From: Vibrio metoecus | Lineage (GTDB): Bacteria; Pseudomonadota; Gammaproteobacteria; Enterobacterales; Vibrionaceae | Assembly: GCF_009665255.1 (NCBI RefSeq) | Contig: NZ_CP035687.1 | Span: 682,001-746,000 of the forward strand | Length of the DNA: 64,000 nt | Direction: 5' to 3' | Part shown: positions 54,306 through 63,189 of the stretch, in pieces | Layout: every line of letters starts with the position of its first letter | Numbering within the stretch: the first letter of the stretch is position 1 | Translations under genes and position numbers: made by a program | Notes under the pieces: generated by a model | The model's input: only the letters and a program-made list of their open reading frames with translations | Told to the model about the DNA's origin: nothing | Databases searched by the model: none

Positions 54306-54938
54306 ATGAACACTGTGTTTAAATGGATAAATATCAGCGCATTATTAGTGGGTTATACGGCGTCGGCGTATGCGATTACCCCTTTAGAACAAGTGCAGGC
54401 GGACTGGGCAAAATGCCAATACCAAACGCCGTCTGGCGATGAGCAAGAAAGCTGTTTCGAACGTACGATCGCTCGCACTCGACTTGAGCTAAAGTTGGCG
54501 GGAGATAATCCAGAACTCAAAGTATGGTTAGCAATCAATCAATCCTCTTTAGCTGGCGCTAGAGGGGGGTTAGGTGCACTCTCGTTAGTAAAAGAGGCCA
54601 AAAGTTTGTTTGAAGACGTCATCGCCAAGTCTCCTAACACGCTCGATGGTTCTGCATTTACTAGCCTTGGAACGTTATACTATAAAGTGCCAGGTTGGCC
54701 AGTTGCCTTTGGTGATGATAAAAAAGCCGAGCAATTATTAAAGCAGGCACTCGATATGAATCCGAATGGCATTGATGCCAATTATTTTTACGGTGATTTT
54801 TTGGTGCAACAAGGACGTGATGCAGAAGCGAAACACTACTTGTTGCTAGCACAACAAGCACCAGCAAGGCCACAAAGAGAGGTCGCTGATGCTGGTCGTC
54901 AACAAGAAATCGCCCATCTGTTGGAGAGTCTCAAATAA
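54306..54938 (+). CDS. Exported TPR-like protein (TatT-type)
   Basis: A 210-residue exported protein. A signal peptide (MNTVFKWINISALLVGYTASAYA) is followed by tetratricopeptide-like helices, clearest at KKAEQLLKQALDMNPNGIDANYFYGDFLVQ. The block GSAFTSLGTLYYKVPGWPVAFGDDKKAE resembles TRAP-associated TatT proteins. CAAGGAGATC supports ATG 54306 over the upstream GTG 54282. It probably acts in the periplasm as a binding or scaffold protein for the operon's product or for the sensor kinase two genes downstream. Confidence 0.75.
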   Translation: MNTVFKWINISALLVGYTASAYAITPLEQVQADWAKCQYQTPSGDEQESCFERTIARTRLELKLAGDNPELKVWLAINQSSLAGARGGLGALSLVKEAKSLFEDVIAKSPNTLDGSAFTSLGTLYYKVPGWPVAFGDDKKAEQLLKQALDMNPNGIDANYFYGDFLVQQGRDAEAKHYLLLAQQAPARPQREVADAGRQQEIAHLLESLK

Positions 54939-54942
54939 CGTT

Positions 54943-55599
54943 ATGCGTTTATTATTAGTGGAAGATGACACGCTGCTTGGCGAATCGATGCAAGTCGCTT
55001 TAAGCCGACAAGGGTATACGGTTGACTGGTTAGAGCGAGGCAGCGGTGTTGTAACGGCGTTAAAAACCGAGCAGTTTACCGCATTGATTTTAGATTTAAC
55101 CTTGCCGGATATGGACGGGTTAGAAGTGCTGCGCCAAATCCGGCGAGCGGGTTACACCTTACCCGTAATGATATTGACGGCTCGTGATGACATTAGTGAT
55201 CGGGTCAAAGGTTTAGATGGTGGGGCAGATGAGTACATCGGTAAGCCGTTTGCTCTCGAAGAGCTGCTCGCACGCTTGCGGCTGATTATTCGGCGAAGCT
55301 CGGGGAGTGCGGAGGAACTCATCTCCGTGGGTGATCTCGATCTTTCGCTCTCCAAACAAGAAATCTACTACGCTCAGCAAGCTCTGAAATTAACGCGTAA
55401 TGAGTACAAAATCCTCGCCAGTTTGATGACTCAAGCTGGAAGAGTGATGAGTAAAGAGCTATTACAGCAAGCATTGCATGGTTGGGATGAAGGCAGCAGT
55501 GATAACGCGATAGAAGTACACATTCATAATTTGCGTAAAAAGTTGCCGGATAATCTGATTCGAAACGTACGAGGTGTGGGGTACATGATTGAAAAATAA
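54943..55599 (+). CDS. OmpR-family response regulator
   Basis: A 218-residue two-domain response regulator. The receiver has acidic VEDD (7-9), phospho-acceptor D51 (LILDLTLPDMDG), TARDD and the GKPFALEELLAR lysine. A winged-helix C-terminal domain follows (LTRNEYKILASLM, AIEVHIHNLRKKLP). It looks like QseB/PmrA-type regulators. It starts four bases after the TPR stop with no ribosome site of its own, so it is probably coupled. Its kinase overlaps its 3' end. Confidence 0.93.
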   Translation: MRLLLVEDDTLLGESMQVALSRQGYTVDWLERGSGVVTALKTEQFTALILDLTLPDMDGLEVLRQIRRAGYTLPVMILTARDDISDRVKGLDGGADEYIGKPFALEELLARLRLIIRRSSGSAEELISVGDLDLSLSKQEIYYAQQALKLTRNEYKILASLMTQAGRVMSKELLQQALHGWDEGSSDNAIEVHIHNLRKKLPDNLIRNVRGVGYMIEK

Positions 55600-57004
55600 A
55601 CGCGTATTTTCAATTAAACGCCGCCTGACTTTGACATCGGTCGTGCTTAGTGGTGGCCTTTTACTTGTCTCGCTCTATTTCAGTTACTCCAACGCAAAAC
55701 ATGAAGTAACAGAAGTGTATGATGCTCGGCTAGGGCAATCTGCCAAATTGTTACTGATGGCGACGTCGGTCTCAGGCCAAAAGATGGCAATGAAAGACCA
55801 GCGTGAGCATTTTGATTCATGGATGGAAAACATACAACGCCTATCTAAAGCGAAAGAGGATGTGGCAACCTTATTTGGGCATCCCTACGAGCAATATTTT
55901 CTGTTCCAGTTTTATCGTGATGGCAAACTGTTGTTTAGCTCGGATAACAGTCTACCCGGATTTAGTTCCGGAGTTGAGAACATTGGATTTTCGAACATTT
56001 CCATTAATGGTGAGTCTTGGCGGTTTTTTCAATTGACTCAGCCGAATGGCACGATGGGCAAAGAATATGTTGTGGTGGCGGAAAGACAAAGGATTCGTCG
56101 GGAAATGCTCAACGAAATTGCGCTTTCTACAGCGTTACCTCAGCTGATTCTTTTTCCTTGTTTAATGCTCTTATTAGTCACTCTGATTGATCGAAGTTTT
56201 CGGCCCATTCAGTCTCTTAAGTCGGCGATTGCGATTCGTAGTGTACATAAATTAGATCGTATCTATGTTGAAGAGCCAACTCTCGAATTATCCCCTTTGG
56301 TTGATACACTCAATCAACTCCTTTCCGAATTAGAGCACGCATGGGAACGTGAAAAGCGTTTTACCCGCATGGCCGCTCATGAGTTAAAAACGCCGTTAAC
56401 CGTGCTCAGATTAAATGCTGAAAATGCTTTGCGTAGCACCAATCCCGAGCAGTTGAAACACGATTTAGAACGTATTTTCAAAGGGATTGAACGCACGGAT
56501 AGATTAATTCAACAGTTGCTGATGTTGGCGAAAGTTGAGAGTACCCAAATCTTAGCTAAACAACCGGTTGATTTAGCGGGCGTGATTAAACAAGTGATTG
56601 CTGATCTTGCCCCAATCGCGTTTAAGCAGGAGCAACAACTGAGTTTTAGTGGTGAGAGTCCGCGCCTCTGGGGGGATGAACTACTGCTTGGCATTTTATT
56701 TAAAAATCTCATCGATAACGCAATTCGCTATTCTGGTTGTGCGAGTCATATTGAAGTGATACTCCGTCATCAAGAGGGAGAAATTGAAGTTTGCGTGCTG
56801 GATACAGGTGCGCCAATCGATGATCTGACTCGTGAGAAAATGTTTGATAACTTCTATCGTGCCAATAGCCAAAAAGGGGATGGGGCTGGATTAGGTATGT
56901 CCATTTGCCGAGATATTGCCACATTACATGGTGGCGAGGTAATGCTTTTACCGCGCACGAATAAGTACAACAGTTTTGTGGTTCGTTTTCTAAATATTGA
57001 ATAA
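55589..57004 (+). CDS. Sensor histidine kinase
   Basis: A 471-residue inner-membrane histidine kinase. TM1 is ~13-32, a periplasmic sensor of about 150 residues follows, and TM2 is ~183-200. The HisKA site is MAAHELKTPLTVLRLN with H264; the ATPase has NLIDNAIRYSG (N box), DTGAPIDD and GAGLGMSICRDI. The start is TTG 55589, overlapping the regulator stop by 11 bases. No adaptor HAMP motif is obvious. Last gene of the operon. It likely senses the pathway product or an envelope signal (inference). Confidence 0.92.
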   Translation: MKNKRVFSIKRRLTLTSVVLSGGLLLVSLYFSYSNAKHEVTEVYDARLGQSAKLLLMATSVSGQKMAMKDQREHFDSWMENIQRLSKAKEDVATLFGHPYEQYFLFQFYRDGKLLFSSDNSLPGFSSGVENIGFSNISINGESWRFFQLTQPNGTMGKEYVVVAERQRIRREMLNEIALSTALPQLILFPCLMLLLVTLIDRSFRPIQSLKSAIAIRSVHKLDRIYVEEPTLELSPLVDTLNQLLSELEHAWEREKRFTRMAAHELKTPLTVLRLNAENALRSTNPEQLKHDLERIFKGIERTDRLIQQLLMLAKVESTQILAKQPVDLAGVIKQVIADLAPIAFKQEQQLSFSGESPRLWGDELLLGILFKNLIDNAIRYSGCASHIEVILRHQEGEIEVCVLDTGAPIDDLTREKMFDNFYRANSQKGDGAGLGMSICRDIATLHGGEVMLLPRTNKYNSFVVRFLNIE

Positions 57005-57040
57005 AAAACGCCTGATTTGGTGATAAAGCCAAATCAGGCG
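57003..57040 (-). terminator. Terminator of eptA (12-bp stem)
   Basis: CGCCTGATTTGG (57009-57020) pairs with CCAAATCAGGCG (57029-57040), eight-base loop. On minus a U6 tail follows; on plus it lies directly after the kinase stop. Confidence 0.85.
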
Positions 57041-57058
57041 AGGTATTACAAGCTCTGA

Positions 57059-58711
57059 TTAATTGGAAGAGGCGGCATTCGCTCTACACTGAGAAAACAG
57101 GTCTAGAGATGTGTCATAAGCTTCAGTTGAAACATCCATTACGCCGAGCAGTGAGTGGAACAGGTTGCCGTGAGAGTAAGGTAAATGGGTTTTACTACGT
57201 AAACAGTCCATATCAATCCCTTTACTCTGGCTAAATCCTTGAGACATCCAAACTAACAAAGGTACTTGCGTTTGGTAATCTGGGGCCAAGTTGTAAGGCA
57301 TTCCATGTAAGAACATTCCATTTTCACCTAACGACTCACCATGGTCAGAAACATAAATTAAAGCGGTGTTGTAATCCTTTTGTAAGGATTCTAACTTGCT
57401 CATTAGCTGTGCCAGAACGTAATCAGTGTAACGAATGGTGTTGTCATAGGTGTTAACGATCTGTTCGACACTACAGTTTTCAATATCTGCACGTGGACAA
57501 TCAGGTTGGTACACAGCCATTTCTTTTGGGTAACGCTTAAAATAGGTTGGTCCATGACTACCAATGATGTGCATGAAGATCATGCGATTGCCATTTTGGT
57601 CAGCGATCTCTTGATCCAAGTTTTCTAACATCGCGATATCGTAACAAGTATCGCCATCACAGAAACCTTCTCGCTTATCTCTTGCGAGCTCTTTTAATGG
57701 GATATTTTTGGCTACACCTTTATCGCCACCATCATTTTCTTTCCACAGCAAACTGATCCCAGCACGTTGCAGAATATCCAATACGTTATCTTGGTTATCG
57801 GCTTGGTTACGATCAAAGTTATCACGTGTCATGTTGGAGAACATGCAAGGTACGGAGATCGCCGTTGCGGTGCCACAACTGGCGACATCTTTAAAGAAAA
57901 TTGGTTGGAACGGTTGTGTATAAGCATTGGTATCACGTGGATAGCCGAAGTATTGATAGTTTTGCACTCGTGCTGTTTCCCCAAGAACAAAAAATACTAA
58001 GGTCGGCTTTTGACCTGAGCTATCTGTTGCGGTGGTTTTTTGTTGCGCGTCAGTCCCAATCATTTTATAGACCATGGGTTCGGTGAAATAACGCTGTTTG
58101 ACTAAGCCCACACTGCTGTAGATAAAGTGAGTCGGGATGATCATTTTTTTGAGATAGCTGTTATTACGTCCAACCGAAGAGTAATTTTGGTAATAGAGTG
58201 CGGCAATTAATGCTACCGCCAGTAGTGAAACCAGCATTGATAGGCCTTTCTTACCCAAAAAACGCCACACTCCAGTCTCTTTACGAATAGGGGTGAACAG
58301 TAACCAAAGCGCAGGTAATACACCTAAAAAGACAAACCAAAGGACAGAGTAAACCGTGAGATAGGAGCTTGCCTCGCTACTGTTGGTTTCGAGCACATTC
58401 ACCAACATATCTCTATCAACGATGGTGCCATATTGAAAACCTACAAAACTGAGTATCGATGAAATAATCAGTAGCAATGCAAAAAATGGCTTAAACAGAT
58501 AAGGCCAACTGAAGATCTGAAAAATGAAGTTCAAAGCAAATAGAAAAAAGAGCGGAATGGAAATGACAAATCCCCAGTGTATTTGAGCAGACTCCGTAAA
58601 GATTTGCGCTAGCTTTTCGTAAACGGGCAAATTGAGTGGTAGGGCGAAATAGACGGCTAGAATCAGTACTAGCTGATTATAAGAGAAAGTTTTTAAATTC
58701 AATGTTCGCAT
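57059..58711 (-). CDS. eptA: Phosphoethanolamine-lipid A transferase EptA
   Basis: An inner-membrane enzyme (550 residues) that adds phosphoethanolamine from phosphatidylethanolamine to lipid A, lowering binding of cationic peptides. Five N-terminal membrane helices (to ~residue 180) precede a periplasmic sulfatase-like domain with nucleophile T246 in LGETARVQN, the HIIGSHGPTYFKRYP site and the YVSDHGESLGENGMFLHG zinc motif. All are intact, so it should be active. It converges with the kinase gene; whether the adjacent two-component system controls it is unproven. Confidence 0.93.
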   Translation of the reverse strand: MRTLNLKTFSYNQLVLILAVYFALPLNLPVYEKLAQIFTESAQIHWGFVISIPLFFLFALNFIFQIFSWPYLFKPFFALLLIISSILSFVGFQYGTIVDRDMLVNVLETNSSEASSYLTVYSVLWFVFLGVLPALWLLFTPIRKETGVWRFLGKKGLSMLVSLLAVALIAALYYQNYSSVGRNNSYLKKMIIPTHFIYSSVGLVKQRYFTEPMVYKMIGTDAQQKTTATDSSGQKPTLVFFVLGETARVQNYQYFGYPRDTNAYTQPFQPIFFKDVASCGTATAISVPCMFSNMTRDNFDRNQADNQDNVLDILQRAGISLLWKENDGGDKGVAKNIPLKELARDKREGFCDGDTCYDIAMLENLDQEIADQNGNRMIFMHIIGSHGPTYFKRYPKEMAVYQPDCPRADIENCSVEQIVNTYDNTIRYTDYVLAQLMSKLESLQKDYNTALIYVSDHGESLGENGMFLHGMPYNLAPDYQTQVPLLVWMSQGFSQSKGIDMDCLRSKTHLPYSHGNLFHSLLGVMDVSTEAYDTSLDLFSQCRANAASSN

Positions 58712-58996
58712 GCTTACCTCAAAATTCCGAACCTATTGATAATGGGTGTTCCAAAAGAGAACTCATTTCACCAGCTCTCGCAAGAAGAGAGAGCTGATGG
58801 GTTAACGGAACATATCCATATGCGATTAGAGAAGGATTTTTTCACTATTGTTCCATAACGTGAGAATTCATCTAAATGAATGAGGAAACTAGCAAAGTTT
58901 TCTTAATAAAGCCTTAAGGGTATTGGTTCACCATTCCATATTATGATGAGGGTCACAGCCTGGATGACATTCGTTCCCTCTCTAAATTATCGATTA

Positions 58997-59009
58997 TTTA
59001 CAGTGTAAA
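58997..59009. promoter_or_regulatory. parS2 site 4
   Basis: TTTACAGTGTAAA, perfect ParB2 palindrome in the intergenic region between eptA and the STAS gene, about 14 kb from ori2. Confidence 0.9.
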
Positions 59010-59048
59010 ACTTTTGACTTAGGGCTCCTTATAGCCCAAGCATCTTTC

Positions 59049-59201
59049 ATGCCGTTACAGATTCATCTTTCTTATCAAGAACAAAGTGAGATTGCGTGGA
59101 ACCATATTGGTAGTCGAATAACTTTATCTCAATTTTCTTGGCTTTGGTTGTTATCAACAGTGTTGTGTTTATGCGTGTCGTGGGGATTAAGACTTTGGTG
59201 A
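59049..59201 (+). CDS. Possible 50-residue single-pass membrane protein
   Basis: An ATG-started frame giving a charged N-terminus (MPLQIHLSYQEQSEIAWNHI) and a hydrophobic C-terminal helix (FSWLWLLSTVLCLCVSWGLR). No ribosome site is visible and the family is unknown. It lies just after parS2 site 4 and before cluster III. Low confidence. Confidence 0.25.
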   Translation: MPLQIHLSYQEQSEIAWNHIGSRITLSQFSWLWLLSTVLCLCVSWGLRLW

Positions 59202-59307
59202 TAGAGGTCATACATGCAGTTGATAATTGGCTAATCCCTCCTAAACTCAAATACGAGCAGTAAAAAAATGGTTGATTATTCTACTCATCTTAAAGTCTGG
59301 GTTTTCC

Positions 59308-59577
59308 ATGTTGATACTAAATGAAGCACTAGATATCGCGCATGTTCAGGAGTGTAAGCTGCAATTTTTGCCGTGGATTACTCAACACGAACCCATTGTG
59401 GTTGATGGTTCAGCCGTGGTGCGCGTGGATGCAGCCGGTATTCAGTTACTGGCATCACTATGGATAACGGCTCAACACAACCAGCTTGAGATTTACTTTG
59501 ACCAATTATCTGACGTATTAGCAGAAGGGATAGCCCTGTTAGGGATGACAGACCTAATGCAAATGAAGAGTGAATGA
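59308..59577 (+). CDS. STAS-domain protein (chemotaxis cluster III)
   Basis: An 89-residue free-standing STAS domain (sulfate transporter and anti-sigma antagonist fold). A VVDGSAVVRVDAAGIQLLASLW core includes a DAAG motif in place of the phosphorylated DSSG serine, so phosphorylation by an anti-sigma-type kinase is doubtful. The first gene of cluster III; its stop lies ten bases before cheY. I start it at ATG 59308; the frame extends upstream to 59272 without support. Confidence 0.78.
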   Translation: MLILNEALDIAHVQECKLQFLPWITQHEPIVVDGSAVVRVDAAGIQLLASLWITAQHNQLEIYFDQLSDVLAEGIALLGMTDLMQMKSE

Positions 59578-59587
59578 GGGAAACGCT

Positions 59588-59947
59588 ATGGCAAGAGTTT
59601 TGGCAGTGGATGATTCAATTTCGATTCGACAAATGGTCTCCCATACACTTCAAGATGCAGGGTATGAAGTCGAAACGGCATCGGATGGGCGTGATGCATT
59701 GGCCAAGGCGCAAAAGTCACGTTTCGACGTGATTATTTCTGATGTCAATATGCCAATTATGGGCGGTTTTGAGTTTGTGAAAGCAGTTCGGCAACAAAGC
59801 CAATATAAATTCACCCCTATTTTGATGTTAACCACCGAAACCAGCCCAGAAAAAAAACAAGAAGGTAAAGCGGTTGGTGCGACTGGATGGCTTGTGAAAC
59901 CCTTTAACCCGGAAACTTTACTAAAAACTTTGCAGCGCGTTTTATAA
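59588..59947 (+). CDS. cheY: CheY response regulator (cluster III)
   Basis: A 119-residue single-domain CheY. Acid pocket D8/D9, phospho-acceptor D52 (IISDVNMPIMGG), T82/T83 region and K104 (LVKPFN) are all present. The GAGGGAAACGCT ribosome site precedes ATG 59588. It belongs to cluster III, one of three V. cholerae chemotaxis clusters; only cluster II is known to drive flagellar swimming. It may serve another output. Confidence 0.95.
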   Translation: MARVLAVDDSISIRQMVSHTLQDAGYEVETASDGRDALAKAQKSRFDVIISDVNMPIMGGFEFVKAVRQQSQYKFTPILMLTTETSPEKKQEGKAVGATGWLVKPFNPETLLKTLQRVL

Positions 59948-59994
59948 AAGCTGAGCTCTCAAATAATCAAAATTATTCAGTTGGCGGGTGAGTT

Positions 59995-62181
59995 ATGGCT
60001 TTAGATATGGAACAACTGCGCAAGATTTTTCATGTCGAGTGTCGTGAGAATCTTGAGACTTTGGAAGGGGAGTTGCTACAACTTGATCCCTCCCAAGTCG
60101 ACATTGAAGTATTGAACACCATTTTTCGCGCCGCTCACTCGATCAAAGGAGGCGCGGGTACTTTCAATTTGCATGAAATCAGCGAGTTCACCCATGCTGT
60201 TGAAACGTATCTTGACTTGATCCGCACCCAGAAAAAACAGCTAACACCGCAAGGCATTGATACACTGCTGAAAAGCTGTGATGTGATCCGCAATATGCTA
60301 GACAGCCGTGAACAGCAGACGGGTAGTGATACTGTGCTGAAAGATCAGGTGAGTGCGGAGTTACAAACATTACTCGCGGATACCTCAACAGTTGAAATGG
60401 CTATACCCTCAGAAAGCGTTTCAGCTTGTGCTGCTGAGGTGCCGCAAATGACGCCAGCAATAGAAGGGTGGTGCATTCGGTTTGTACCTCATCAAACCCT
60501 ATTTTATAGCGGTAATGACCCGCTACGAATCTTGCGCGAGGTGCGTGAGCTAGGTTCTCAGTACCAAATTGAAATGCATCAGCAAGCGCTGCCAGAATTT
60601 GCCGAAATGGATCCAGAACTTTGCTATTTAAGTTGGAGCATTGATCTAACGGGCAATGCTTCAGAAAGCGAGGTTCGTGAACTGTTTGACTGGGTTGCTG
60701 ATGAGTGTGACTTGGAGATTACTCCAGTGTTGAGCCACGCCACAACTCCGACTGAATGTGATGAAAAAATAGGTGACGAGAAGGAAACCCTTTCTTTGCC
60801 TTCTATGCCAATAGCAACACAAGAACACACTCAATCCCCCATCTTGAATGATTCGGCCGAGCCTGAATCGTTGCTTATGTCTCAAACGGCGTCCGCAGAA
60901 GTGAATTCTTTACCTAATCCATCGGTGCCAAGTAAGAAAGAGGCCGCTAACAAACCAGCCAAAATGGACACCAGTGTTTCTTCGATTCGGGTAGATATTG
61001 AGAAAGTCGATAATCTCATCAACCTGGTCGGTGAACTGGTCATCACACAATCGATGCTCACTGAATTGGGCAATGATTTTTCAATGGATAAACTGGAGAA
61101 GTTAAAAGCCGGTTTAGCTCAGCTGCTGCAAAACAGTAAAGATCTTCAAGAAAACGTACTCAATATTCGTATGTTGCCGATGAGTTTTGCGTTTAGCCGC
61201 TTTCCCCGTTTAGTTCGGGATTTGTGTGGTCGTTTGGGGAAAAAAGTCGATTTACAAATTCAAGGTGAACAAACAGAGTTGGATAAAACAGTGCTCGAAC
61301 GCATTGTTGATCCCTTGGTGCATTTGGTGCGCAATGGTATCGATCATGGCGTTGAAATGCCAGATGTACGGGTGGCCAAAGGTAAACCAGAAACGGGTGT
61401 GATTACGCTGCAAGCCTTTCATCAAGGTGGTTCGATCATTGTCGAAATCCGTGATGATGGTGCGGGAATTGATTGCGATAAATTGTGGCGTAAAGCGGTG
61501 GAAAAAGGGGTGTTAGACCCCCAAACCCAACGTAACGATCTGACCGATAAACAGATCATCAACTTAATTTTCGCCCCAGGATTTTCGACCGCAGAACAAG
61601 TTTCCGACATTTCAGGTCGCGGTGTCGGCATGGATGTGGTGAAACGCAACATCGAGGATCTCGGCGGACAGATTGAGGTTGAGTCGGAATTGGGGCGTGG
61701 CAGCCGTTTTACGATTAGCCTTCCATTAACGTTAGCCATCTTAGATGGTCAGCTTGTGAAAGTGGCTGACCAAGTTTATGTCATTCCTCTACTGACCATC
61801 GTTGAGTCCATTCAAATCAATATTGCCAGTGTTAAACATGCTGCGGGTGGTATTGAGCTGTATCGGCTGCGTGAAGAAAACATTCCTATTCTACGTCTGC
61901 AGGATGAACTTGCGATGGGGCGCAGTGGTGGTTTAGAGAAGCGGCTACTCTGTTTTGTCGAATCGGCAGGACATCGAGTGGGGTTGTTGGTGGACGATTT
62001 ATTGGATCAACAACAAGTGGTGATCAAAAGCCTCGAATCGAACTATGCCAAAGTGGCGGGTATTTCTGGCGCCACCATTCTAGGTGATGGCTCCGTCTCT
62101 TTAATTCTTGATATTCCGGGGTTGATTACGCATTTCATGAAGCGCACTACTTCGTCTGTGAATAAAGGCAAAGCGGCGTAA
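59995..62181 (+). CDS. cheA: CheA histidine kinase (cluster III)
   Basis: The chemotaxis kinase (728 residues). An HPt domain with H48 (AAHSIKGGAGTF), a P2-like region and a Pro/Ser-rich linker (~250-330) are followed by dimerisation (NLINLVGELVITQSML), the HATPase (DPLVHLVRNGIDHG, GRGVGMDVVKRNI) and a CheW-like P5 domain at the C-terminus. It phosphorylates CheY just upstream and forms an array with the CheW proteins and the soluble receptor downstream. Full length. Confidence 0.96.
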   Translation: MALDMEQLRKIFHVECRENLETLEGELLQLDPSQVDIEVLNTIFRAAHSIKGGAGTFNLHEISEFTHAVETYLDLIRTQKKQLTPQGIDTLLKSCDVIRNMLDSREQQTGSDTVLKDQVSAELQTLLADTSTVEMAIPSESVSACAAEVPQMTPAIEGWCIRFVPHQTLFYSGNDPLRILREVRELGSQYQIEMHQQALPEFAEMDPELCYLSWSIDLTGNASESEVRELFDWVADECDLEITPVLSHATTPTECDEKIGDEKETLSLPSMPIATQEHTQSPILNDSAEPESLLMSQTASAEVNSLPNPSVPSKKEAANKPAKMDTSVSSIRVDIEKVDNLINLVGELVITQSMLTELGNDFSMDKLEKLKAGLAQLLQNSKDLQENVLNIRMLPMSFAFSRFPRLVRDLCGRLGKKVDLQIQGEQTELDKTVLERIVDPLVHLVRNGIDHGVEMPDVRVAKGKPETGVITLQAFHQGGSIIVEIRDDGAGIDCDKLWRKAVEKGVLDPQTQRNDLTDKQIINLIFAPGFSTAEQVSDISGRGVGMDVVKRNIEDLGGQIEVESELGRGSRFTISLPLTLAILDGQLVKVADQVYVIPLLTIVESIQINIASVKHAAGGIELYRLREENIPILRLQDELAMGRSGGLEKRLLCFVESAGHRVGLLVDDLLDQQQVVIKSLESNYAKVAGISGATILGDGSVSLILDIPGLITHFMKRTTSSVNKGKAA

Positions 62182-62190
62182 GGAGTCGGC

Positions 62191-62718
62191 ATGAATTCAG
62201 CTCATCTTGATACTTCACTCTCGGCATCATCGGTTCCCATTCTTTCTATGGATATGGGGTTAACCGGGGGCGCTGACTTCTTAAGTTTTATTTTGGGTTC
62301 GGAGCTTTATGGTGTGGCGCTATCTCATGTTGAAGAAATTCGTGTTTGGGAAGCACCGACGCCGATTCCAAGAGCCCCGCATTTTGTTAAAGGCGTGATT
62401 AACTTACGCGGCATGATCGTTCCTATCATCGATTTACGTCTGCGTTTTGGATTAACACAGTTCGATTATTTACCGACCACAGTCGTGTTGATTCTGAGCA
62501 TACATCAGCAAGATCAAAAACGCCTGATGGGGGTGGTGGTTGACTCCGTCAGTGATGTGATTGGGCAAGGAGAGGCAGTGCTAAACCCCGCTGTGGGGGA
62601 AAGTCTCGTGGTGCCTTTTTTAAGTGGCATTTTAAATGTCGGGGATGAAGTAATGTCTCTGCTTGACGGTAATGCATTGCTGGATATGGACAGGATCCTC
62701 AGCGAGGGACAGGCATGA
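62191..62718 (+). CDS. cheW: CheW adaptor 1 (cluster III)
   Basis: A 175-residue CheW with a ~25-residue N-terminal extension before FLSFILGSELYGVALSHVEE. The core has EAPTPIPRAPHFVKGVINLR and GMIVPIIDLR. It links CheA to the receptor. Nine bases after cheA; its stop overlaps the next gene by four bases (ATGA). Confidence 0.93.
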   Translation: MNSAHLDTSLSASSVPILSMDMGLTGGADFLSFILGSELYGVALSHVEEIRVWEAPTPIPRAPHFVKGVINLRGMIVPIIDLRLRFGLTQFDYLPTTVVLILSIHQQDQKRLMGVVVDSVSDVIGQGEAVLNPAVGESLVVPFLSGILNVGDEVMSLLDGNALLDMDRILSEGQA

Positions 62719-63179
62719 TGCAGCGAGAGTTTCTGAGCTTCATTTTAGATGATGAAGAATACGGTATTCCGATACTGGAAGTGCGAGAAGTGCGAGGCTG
62801 GAGCCCTGTTCGAGTAATTCCCAATGCGCCCCCTTTTGTGATCGGCTTGCTGGATATCCGTGGTGAATACATTCCGATTTTGGATCTCAAACGTCGTTTG
62901 GGTTTAGTTCCGGTTGAGATTAACGCGACCACGGTTGTCGTGGTGATTAATGCGGCTAACCAGCAACCGTTAGGCTTAATTGTTGATGCGGTAGCGGAAG
63001 TGTATGCGCTATCAGAACAAGAGATAAAACGCGCCCCAAGTATTTCAACGGTGATTGGTAATCAGTATGTCAAAGGGATTGCCGCAATAAAAAATCGACA
63101 TTTAGTTTTAATTGATATTGATGCGCTGTTCGATGTTGAGGCGCTGAACCTAAGCTCCACTGCCGAAAGCACACAATGA
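62715..63179 (+). CDS. cheW: CheW adaptor 2 (cluster III)
   Basis: A 154-residue CheW (REFLSFILDDEEYGIPILEV, VIPNAPPFVIGLLDIRGEYI, PILDLKRRLGL). Overlaps the first CheW gene (62715-62718), so they are translationally coupled. Two different CheW proteins in one unit could give a mixed array lattice. Confidence 0.93.
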   Translation: MMQREFLSFILDDEEYGIPILEVREVRGWSPVRVIPNAPPFVIGLLDIRGEYIPILDLKRRLGLVPVEINATTVVVVINAANQQPLGLIVDAVAEVYALSEQEIKRAPSISTVIGNQYVKGIAAIKNRHLVLIDIDALFDVEALNLSSTAESTQ

Positions 63180-63189
63180 GGGAAAACAC

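Larger units (their letters stand above)
58712..59307. other. Long intergenic region with eptA promoter and parS2
   Basis: About 590 bases between eptA and the chemotaxis genes. It holds the eptA promoter side, a perfect parS2 site (58997) and possibly a 50-residue membrane ORF (59049-59201). The rest shows nothing I can name. Confidence 0.6.

Noticed and set aside
59047..59250. 67-residue minus-strand frame
   Set aside because: Low-complexity translation rich in T, I and K, no ribosome site, and it overlaps the somewhat better plus-strand frame.
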